NCBI GenBank assembly: GCA_016183075.1
Contig: JACPFH010000065.1
Location: 1-17,900, forward strand
DNA: 17,900 nucleotides
Origin: Deltaproteobacteria bacterium
GTDB lineage: Bacteria; Desulfobacterota; Binatia; UBA9968
Direction: 5' to 3'
How positions within the stretch are numbered: position 1 is the first letter of the stretch; each line of letters starts with the position of its first letter. The notes below the pieces were generated by a model. That model worked only from the letters and a program-made list of their open reading frames with translations. It did no database searches and was not told the DNA's origin. Positions 12,622 through 17,900 of this stretch are shown piece by piece. The translations under genes were made by a program, and so were the position numbers.

Positions 12622-14229
12622 TTAATGGATCTGGATGTTCCCGCTTCTGAGCGGGCTGCCTTCGGTGTTACTACCGTACGTGATCGTAAACTTGTCCATG
12701 TTCCTGCCGGGCTCCGCGTTGTCCTCGACCTCGGCTGTAAAGCTGCTGGCGGTGCTGTCCGAGCTGCAAGTTCCGAAGAACTTCGCCGTTGTGGTGGTGA
12801 GCTGCATCACGACGGTAACCTTGCAATTCAGCTTTGCGCCCGTGGCATGGTTCAAGTAGTTGAGGTGGCCGCTCGCGACTCCGCCGTCCTGCTTTGCGTT
12901 GAAGCCAAAGCTGGCCCGGCCATCTGGGACGTCGATCTGGCCGCCTCCGGTCACCTTGCCCGATGGGGGCGGTGTTGGAATGCACGGCGTGCCGCCCGCC
13001 GGAGAAGTCAGGAAGGGGACGAAGTCGATCCCGTCGCCGTCGTCGACTACGGCGTCGCCCGTGCCGCCGGGATTGCTCGGGTGGGTCGGGCCCGTCGAAC
13101 TGCCCCACCAGTTGAACTCGGCGTCAATGGTTTCGCTGCCGAGATAACGGGCGCCGACGGCGTTGCCGAAGATGTTGTTCTGGTTCGCCACGTTGGTGGA
13201 AATAGTCCCTGCGAACTGCGAGGCGCTGAAGAAGATGCCCTCGCCTCCCTGTAAGAAACCGTTCCCAGTGAAGCAGTTCTGGGCAACCGTGTTACCCTGC
13301 GCGCCGCGCGTCGGATCGGTCGTGCCGCCGAAGCCAGTCAGCGCCAGCCCGGAACGACCGTTGCTGTCGAAGTCGTTCTGGGTAATGAGCGAGTCCTTGG
13401 GGCCGCCCTGCAGCCCGTCGAAGAGGTTGTTGCTGAAGGTGTTGGCGGTGATCGGCCCATCTCCCCACGCTTTTCTACCCAGGTTTACCCCGGTTTGGTT
13501 ATTATCGATGAAATTGCCACTGAATAGCGGTGTTCGGGCACCTGCTGTGCTCTTGTCCACGTTGCGGTTCCCGTCGACGAAGAAGCCCGTTCCCGTTATT
13601 CCGTTTACCACGCGATTATTGGTGAAGTGAAAGCCGTCGAAGTTGTCTTGGTCCAAGTGGAAGAGACCGCCGCCGCCGACTTTGCTGCTCCCGTCGATGT
13701 CGTTTTGATCCACCGTGATGTTGATTCCGTTGTCATTGAGAAACACACCGTTCCCCGTGAATCCTTGGATGCGGTTGTTCAACAGTTGAAGCCCGTCAAT
13801 GGGACCCGATTGAGATTCGATGGCTCTAGAACCACCGAGGAATGTGAAACCATCGATCGTGGAGCCGGCCGACCCGGTCAGCAGGGTCAGAAGGGTTCCT
13901 GCTGCCGCCGTGATTGTCGATTCGGTCGCGACACGTCCACGCGCGTCGACACCCGCCTGTGCGCCGAGCAATGTCAGGCTCTTGGCGAGGTTGACGTTCT
14001 CGACGTACGTCCCGGCGCAGACCTGGATGGTGTCGCCGGAGGTCGCCGCGTTTATTGCGGCCTGGACAGTCGGATAGCCCGGATCACTGCAACTCGTCCC
14101 CGGGGAGGCATAACCACCGCCGTTTGGATCGTCATCATTCACCCAATGCGTGACCTGGGCTGCAGCCCCTTGCGCTCCTATAACCATCAAGCCCAGAAGG
14201 GCCATGGTAAAAACCAAAAACCTTTTCAT
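12622..14229 (-). CDS. Secreted parallel beta-helix protein with C-terminal post-COAP-1-like domain
   Basis: The ATG at 14229 follows AGGAGG by seven bases; a GTG directly before it is an alternative start. The 535-residue product has a signal peptide (MKRFLVFTMALLGLMVIGAQ, cleaved near AAAQ), then YPTVQAAINAATSGDTIQVCAGTYVENV typical of DUF1565/NosD-like beta-helices. Many NN and NxF/NxI rungs follow between about residues 90 and 400, including a late FNWWGSSTGPTHPSNPGGTG. A proline linker (PTPPPSG) leads to residues about 424-535: GGGQIDVPDG, FGFNAK, GHLNYLNHATG and DNAEPG, ending GNIQIH, the pattern of the post-COAP-1 domain. It is exported and probably surface-associated or glycan-facing. 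The substrate is unknown. It leads a two-gene operon with the 158-residue gene. Confidence 0.88.
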   Translation of the reverse strand: MKRFLVFTMALLGLMVIGAQGAAAQVTHWVNDDDPNGGGYASPGTSCSDPGYPTVQAAINAATSGDTIQVCAGTYVENVNLAKSLTLLGAQAGVDARGRVATESTITAAAGTLLTLLTGSAGSTIDGFTFLGGSRAIESQSGPIDGLQLLNNRIQGFTGNGVFLNDNGINITVDQNDIDGSSKVGGGGLFHLDQDNFDGFHFTNNRVVNGITGTGFFVDGNRNVDKSTAGARTPLFSGNFIDNNQTGVNLGRKAWGDGPITANTFSNNLFDGLQGGPKDSLITQNDFDSNGRSGLALTGFGGTTDPTRGAQGNTVAQNCFTGNGFLQGGEGIFFSASQFAGTISTNVANQNNIFGNAVGARYLGSETIDAEFNWWGSSTGPTHPSNPGGTGDAVVDDGDGIDFVPFLTSPAGGTPCIPTPPPSGKVTGGGQIDVPDGRASFGFNAKQDGGVASGHLNYLNHATGAKLNCKVTVVMQLTTTTAKFFGTCSSDSTASSFTAEVEDNAEPGRNMDKFTITYGSNTEGSPLRSGNIQIH

Positions 14230-14254
14230 CACCGCTCCTCCTCTCTTGACTTGA

Positions 14255-14276
14255 ATGATAAAAGTTGAAAACTTTT
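14255..14276 (-). promoter_or_regulatory. Palindrome overlapping a candidate -10 box of the beta-helix operon
   Basis: AAAAGTT (14260-14266) and AACTTTT (14270-14276) form a perfect 7-bp palindrome around GAA. Its edge abuts TATCAT (minus strand, 14255-14260), a 5-of-6 match to a -10 box about 26 bases upstream of the start codon. No good -35 hexamer is present, so an activator or operator role for the palindrome is plausible but unproven. Confidence 0.35.
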
Positions 14277-14420
14277 CGGGTTCATCACCGATCAGTAATT
14301 CGCTTTCTCGGGAGGTGCGCGGGTGGGGGGAGAGGCGCTAAGCAGTGTCCTGAAAGTGGGACAAGATCCAGGTGTAAGGCAGGATCTGAGCCCATGGCGT
14401 ATATCGGTTCCTTGACGCTC

Positions 14421-14436
14421 TGGCACGTTTCCTGCT
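14421..14436 (+). promoter_or_regulatory. Sigma-54-type promoter
   Basis: TGGCACG at the -24 position and CTGCT at the -12 position keep the diagnostic GG-N10-GC spacing (GG 14422-14423, GC 14434-14435) and differ little from the consensus TGGCAC-N5-TTGCW. The start site would be near 14447. No obvious enhancer dyad was found upstream by eye. Confidence 0.7.
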
Positions 14437-14446
14437 ATAGAAACAA

Positions 14447-14525
14447 AAAGGGGGGGCACCTGGGGGAGAAATCCTCCAGGGATTCGGTGGGCCGGCAAGC
14501 CGCTGATTAAGTCCCCCTTTTATTT
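14447..14525 (+). ncRNA. Putative sigma-54-dependent small RNA with closing stem and T-rich 3' end
   Basis: The transcript expected from the 14421 promoter begins in an A/G tract and ends about 80 bases later in CCCCCTTTTATTTCTTTT. AAAGGGGG near the 5' end (about 14447-14454) is complementary to CCCCCTTT (14513-14520), closing the whole molecule. Inside, CCTGGGGG (14459-14466) pairs with CCTCCAGG (14473-14480) with one G-U pair around loop AGAAAT, and a GC-rich segment at 14487-14504 can form a further short hairpin. No start codon with a ribosome site and no usable frame are present. The function and family are unknown. Confidence 0.5.
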
Positions 14526-14825
14526 CTTTTCTTGTTAGTCCCGCACCTCTCCCCTTATCGGGGCTCGTAGCTCCCGGTTACCAGATTTATCCCGCAAACC
14601 GCGCCGCGCAAATTAGGTAAATCACGTAAATCGACGCAGGAAGAGTGCTGAAGAGAATAACAGACTTCCAACGCGGTTCTGCCTGCATATTTCGACTTAC
14701 GAGACCGCCCCTTCCGCGTTGGCGAAAGTTTACAAGAATCAGGTGAATACCCGAGCGAACCTCCAAAAATTAAGGGATTCACCCTATGCCGATTACGGAG
14801 TTTCCCTGATTGCTCTTTTCCCCCA
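14526..14825. other. Intergenic region before the GT51-like gene
   Basis: I see no gene here. CCAACGCGG (14668-14676) is perfectly inverted by CCGCGTTGG (14714-14722) with a 37-base gap, which may be an activator-type site or chance. No good -35/-10 pair was found for the downstream gene. Confidence 0.3.
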
Positions 14826-17723
14826 ATGCAGCTTATTTTAGCCGCTGTGAAAATCGTGCGGCGAAGGTTCCGGTCGGAATTGAAGATTATGAAGAAGGAT
14901 AAGGTTCTTTTTCTGCACTACGAGGTGTCGCGCCTATGGCTTACGCGGGTCATTTTGGGCTTGCTGCTTATAGCCGCGCTGGACTACGAGCTGCGTACGT
15001 CGACTCTACAAGCATGGGTACTGTCGCGCTACGCCGCGCGGCTATCCTATGAGGTGCTGCCTGGTCCCAGCGCAAGTATTGCGTTTCCCCACAGCGGCCC
15101 TTTCGACCAGCGGCGCGGTTATTCCCGGATTCCTTTCTTCCAATCTCGGCTCGAGGCTCAGGGATACCGCGTGGTGGAACAGGCCCGGGTCTCAGGAGAA
15201 TTGGCTGAGCTGATGAATTGGGGAGTATCCCCCCCATACCGCGAACCGGCCGACGAGGGCCTTCGGATACGCGCTTCGGGGGCGACGACCCTCTACAAGT
15301 CGGTTAACGTCGAGCGGCTTTTCCAACGGTTTGAGGATATTCCCCCGGTTTTGGTCAGGACACTGTTGTTCCTGGAAAACCGGCAACTCGAGGATCCTGC
15401 CTTCCCGCGCAGCAACCCAGCCATTGAATGGAGCCGTCTGGCTAAGGCAGGCTTTTCATATGCGGGCAACAAGCTAGGCCTGCCTTTTCCCGTACAAGGC
15501 GGCAGCACATTGGCCACCCAACTGGAGAAGTTCCGCCATTTCCCGCGAGGGCGAACCTATTCGGCGACGGATAAACTCCGTCAGATGGCAGGGGCAAGCC
15601 TCAAAGCCTACCGAGATGGAGCGGACACCCGTTCCTGGAGGCGCAAGATCATTGTGGATTACCTCAACTCCATACCCCTGGCAGCGGCGCCCGCTTACGG
15701 TGAAGTAAATGGCCTGGGGGAGGGACTTCATGCCTTCTTCGGACTGAACCTGTCCGATGTGAGAAGCGCCCTGGACTCTGAAGGCCTCAGTTTAATCAAG
15801 GTCCACGCGTTTAAGCACGTGCTCGCGCTCTTGGTCGCGCTGCCTGCGCCTGCGGCCTACCTGCTGGATGACCGCGCGGCTCTTGAGGAAAGGGTGAATC
15901 AATTTGCATGGCTGTTGGCAAAAGCCGGAGTCATTAATCCAGAATTCGCTCAAGCGTTACAACAGGCTTCTCTTGGATTTTTGCCTTCCGCGCCTATGCC
16001 TGCGGCGCAGTCCGTAACGCGGGAAAGGGCGCCCAACGCGATCCGTGCCACGTTAATGGAACTTTTAGGCGTGGCGGATCTCTACGATTTAGACCATCTG
16101 CACCTGGAGGTGGAGAGCAGCATCGATGGCGACTTGCAAAAGAAGGTTACGGAGTTTCTTCAGGCCTTATCCGATCCAGGCTTCGTAAAAGCGCATGTGG
16201 CTCATTATCTTGAGCTGGCAGCCCTGCTCTATAGGGAGCTGTCGCCGCTGGGGGGTGAGGCCCTTGCCCGGCGGGCTCGCAATGCGCGCGATCCCATTAC
16301 TCAGTGGGCCGCGGTTATCTTACAGCAGGAAAGAGATCTTTCCCTCGATGCTTTTCTCCAGCGAGCGCTCGACCGCCGTTACTCGGCCAGCCCCTACGAG
16401 GGATTCTTCACCGGCGGAGGAATACACGCCATCGGAAACTTCGATCGCCAGGATAATGGCCGCATTGTGCCCGTGCGAGAAGCGTTTCGGCGCTCCATCA
16501 ATCTCGCCTTCATTCGCCTGATGCGGGATCTCGTACTCTTTCATAAGGCGCGCCTACCTTATGATGCGAAAGCGGTGGTGTCCGATCCGGACCATCCCGA
16601 GCGGCGCCGTCTATTACCGCTTGCGGCAGACGAGGAATCTAAGGATATTCTTTCCCGGGCATACGAGACATACCGCGGTCTCCCTCCCGATGCCATAGCG
16701 AGCCGTCTGTTAGGAAGGCAGGCAGACTCTGAACGCCGTCTGGCAATCCTCTTTTTCGCCTGGCAGCAAGGGACGGATGAGGAAGCCCTTGCCGCCTGGC
16801 TTAAGCGGTGGCAAAAGACCCTTTCCCGGGACGCGGTTCGCCGCCTTTGGCGGGCTTACGGAAACCCGGGGCTAACTCTTTCCGACTATGGTTACCTCCT
16901 GTCACGCCATCCCCTCGAAGTGTGGTGTGCAGGCGAGCTGATGCGAGATCCGAAGGTTTCGTGGAACGAGCTTCTCGGTCGAAGCGTCGATACACGCCAG
17001 GCGGCCTCCGCCTGGCTTTTCCACAAACGCCACCGCCGGGGGCAAGACTTGCGTTTGCGAATTCAGATCGAAAGGGAAGCTTTCGCCCGCATGGCTCCCT
17101 ATTGGCAGCGGCTGGGTTTTCCCTTCAAGCGCCTTGTTCCATCCTACGCGACCGCCATTGGGGCTTCCTCCGACCGTCCGGCTGCGCTGGCAGAGCTGAT
17201 CGGCATCATCGCCAACGATGGGGTGCTTCATTCTACGTTGAGCTTGACAAAGCTCCATTTTGCCCGAGGCACCCCTTATGAAACTGTATTTGAGCCCGTC
17301 CCCGGCCGTGGCGAGCAGGTCATGGAGCCGGCGGTGGCCGCCGCTCTACGGACATTGCTGGCGGATGTCGTAGAGGTGGGAACCGCCCGGCGGATGCGGG
17401 GCGCTTTTGTCCAGTCCGACGGCACGCCGCTCGTCGTGGGCGGGAAAACCGGGTCAGGGGACAACCGGTTTAAAACCTTCGGCCGTGGTGGACACCTATT
17501 ATCTTCCCGCGCGCTGAATCGCACAGCCACTTTCGTTTTTTACATCGGCGAGCGCTACTTCGGCGTGCTGACGGCATACGTACCCGGCCGTGAGGCAAAT
17601 GGTTACCAGTTCACCAGCGTCTTGCCGGTAACCGTGCTAAAAGTTTTGGCCCCTGCTATATCGATGCGCGACCGGGGTAAGGAGAGCAAGATTGCCAGGA
17701 TCAATTTCTTCCAGTCAAATTAG
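14826..17723 (+). CDS. Membrane-anchored GT51 transglycosylase/PBP-like protein with degenerate catalytic motifs
   Basis: A 965-residue protein with one N-terminal membrane segment (about 36-53), so the rest is periplasmic. A GT51-like domain follows: LFLENRQLED (182-190, E184 at the first catalytic glutamate), GGSTLATQLEKF (225-236), DKLRQMAG (249-256) and KIIVDYLNSI (274-283). The PBP-like C-terminal half has RRSINLAFIRL (SxN, S556-N558) and GGKTGSG (KTG, 874-876), but I find no SxxK nucleophile upstream of SxN. The second GT51 glutamate position, usually RKxxE, reads KLRQ (Q253). It may therefore be a structural or regulatory relative rather than a peptidoglycan polymerase; the changes may be typical of its subfamily. 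The 14826 ATG has no ribosome site; an ATG at 14889 (MKKDKV), with a weak GGAA upstream, is an equal candidate. Confidence 0.8.
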   Translation: MQLILAAVKIVRRRFRSELKIMKKDKVLFLHYEVSRLWLTRVILGLLLIAALDYELRTSTLQAWVLSRYAARLSYEVLPGPSASIAFPHSGPFDQRRGYSRIPFFQSRLEAQGYRVVEQARVSGELAELMNWGVSPPYREPADEGLRIRASGATTLYKSVNVERLFQRFEDIPPVLVRTLLFLENRQLEDPAFPRSNPAIEWSRLAKAGFSYAGNKLGLPFPVQGGSTLATQLEKFRHFPRGRTYSATDKLRQMAGASLKAYRDGADTRSWRRKIIVDYLNSIPLAAAPAYGEVNGLGEGLHAFFGLNLSDVRSALDSEGLSLIKVHAFKHVLALLVALPAPAAYLLDDRAALEERVNQFAWLLAKAGVINPEFAQALQQASLGFLPSAPMPAAQSVTRERAPNAIRATLMELLGVADLYDLDHLHLEVESSIDGDLQKKVTEFLQALSDPGFVKAHVAHYLELAALLYRELSPLGGEALARRARNARDPITQWAAVILQQERDLSLDAFLQRALDRRYSASPYEGFFTGGGIHAIGNFDRQDNGRIVPVREAFRRSINLAFIRLMRDLVLFHKARLPYDAKAVVSDPDHPERRRLLPLAADEESKDILSRAYETYRGLPPDAIASRLLGRQADSERRLAILFFAWQQGTDEEALAAWLKRWQKTLSRDAVRRLWRAYGNPGLTLSDYGYLLSRHPLEVWCAGELMRDPKVSWNELLGRSVDTRQAASAWLFHKRHRRGQDLRLRIQIEREAFARMAPYWQRLGFPFKRLVPSYATAIGASSDRPAALAELIGIIANDGVLHSTLSLTKLHFARGTPYETVFEPVPGRGEQVMEPAVAAALRTLLADVVEVGTARRMRGAFVQSDGTPLVVGGKTGSGDNRFKTFGRGGHLLSSRALNRTATFVFYIGERYFGVLTAYVPGREANGYQFTSVLPVTVLKVLAPAISMRDRGKESKIARINFFQSN

Positions 17724-17740
17724 GCCACGGCCGATGGAGT

Positions 17741-17762
17741 AAGCTCCCTCGGGAAGCGCGCT
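17741..17762. repeat. Second copy of the 22-bp intergenic repeat
   Basis: AAGCTCCCTCGGGAAGCGCGCT differs at one base from 8987-9008. Both copies lie just downstream of a plus-strand coding end and are followed by CGGCTGCGG-type sequence. Confidence 0.6.
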
Positions 17763-17801
17763 CTCGGCTGCGGCCGATGGGTCGGTTCATTTTGGATTTT
17801 G

Positions 17802-17852
17802 GATTGCCGATTTTGGATTAATTCAAAAATCAAAAATCGAAAATCGGTAATC
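17802..17852. repeat. AT-rich inverted repeat (GATTTTGGATT type)
   Basis: GATTGCCGATTTT (17802-17814) is inverted by AAAATCGGTAATC (17840-17852), with 12 of 13 positions matching. The interior and left flank carry short iterations of TTTTGGATT and AAAATC. Such AT-rich hairpin arrays are common dispersed elements in otherwise GC-rich genomes, and could also terminate the GT51-like transcript. The remaining bases to 17900 show no gene. Confidence 0.6.
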
Positions 17853-17900
17853 GGACGTCCGCAGCCTCACTCGCCCTCCCCTCGGTCGCTCCGCGTTGAG

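Noticed and set aside
12625..13254. Plus-strand open frames opposite the post-COAP-1 beta-helix gene
   Set aside because: They are antisense to a gene with signal peptide, domain motifs and ribosome site; the frames have no recognisable features.
1..17900. tRNA, rRNA, phage or insertion-sequence genes
   Set aside because: None was recognised on either strand by reading; no cloverleaf, rRNA core or transposase/integrase motif was seen.

Overview
The window is GC-rich bacterial DNA with dense Shine-Dalgarno-led genes. The gene set suggests an uncultured Gram-negative soil or sediment lineage of the deltaproteobacterial/NC10/Rokubacteria kind: a ThDP enzyme beside an amidohydrolase, a RavA/ViaA-like pair, large secreted beta-helix proteins, a GT51-like protein and a sigma-54-type promoter. 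That placement is an inference from gene style only; no taxonomic marker is present.

Layout. (1) 1-573, minus: 5' part of an amidohydrolase cut by the window edge. (2) 574-951: divergent intergenic region with a palindromic repeat element and a possible promoter. (3) 952-2670, plus: ThDP-dependent enzyme of the acetolactate synthase/benzoylformate decarboxylase superfamily. (4) 2671-2982: a sigma-70-like promoter, a predicted three-way-junction RNA and a very strong hairpin with a T tract, probably an orphan sRNA or an attenuated leader. (5) 2983-3129: a 48-residue putative secreted peptide. (6) 3194-8702: a giant secreted beta-helix protein whose signal-peptide exon-like 5' part is out of frame with the rest, and whose last third has a different base composition. 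(7) 8776-8988: a 213-bp degenerate copy of the 3' end of the ThDP gene, with an in-frame stop. (8) Minus-strand run 14229 to 9050: secreted beta-helix protein with a post-COAP-1-like tail, small secreted protein, hairpin terminator, small four-cysteine protein, RavA-like MoxR ATPase and ViaA-like VWA protein. (9) 14421-14525, plus: a sigma-54-type promoter followed at once by a short self-complementary RNA ending in a T-rich tract. (10) 14826-17723, plus: a membrane-anchored GT51/penicillin-binding-like protein that lacks key catalytic residues. (11) 17724-17900: dispersed repeats.

How it fits together. The amidohydrolase and ThDP enzyme diverge from one regulatory region and may serve one decarboxylation or ring-cleavage type pathway. 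The RavA-like and ViaA-like genes overlap by one base and should form a chaperone-type pair. The two beta-helix genes and the small secreted proteins form an envelope or surface group. The most unusual items are the two putative non-coding RNAs (about 2728-2889 and 14447-14525), the partial ThDP duplication, the frameshifted mosaic beta-helix gene and the apparently non-catalytic GT51-like protein.
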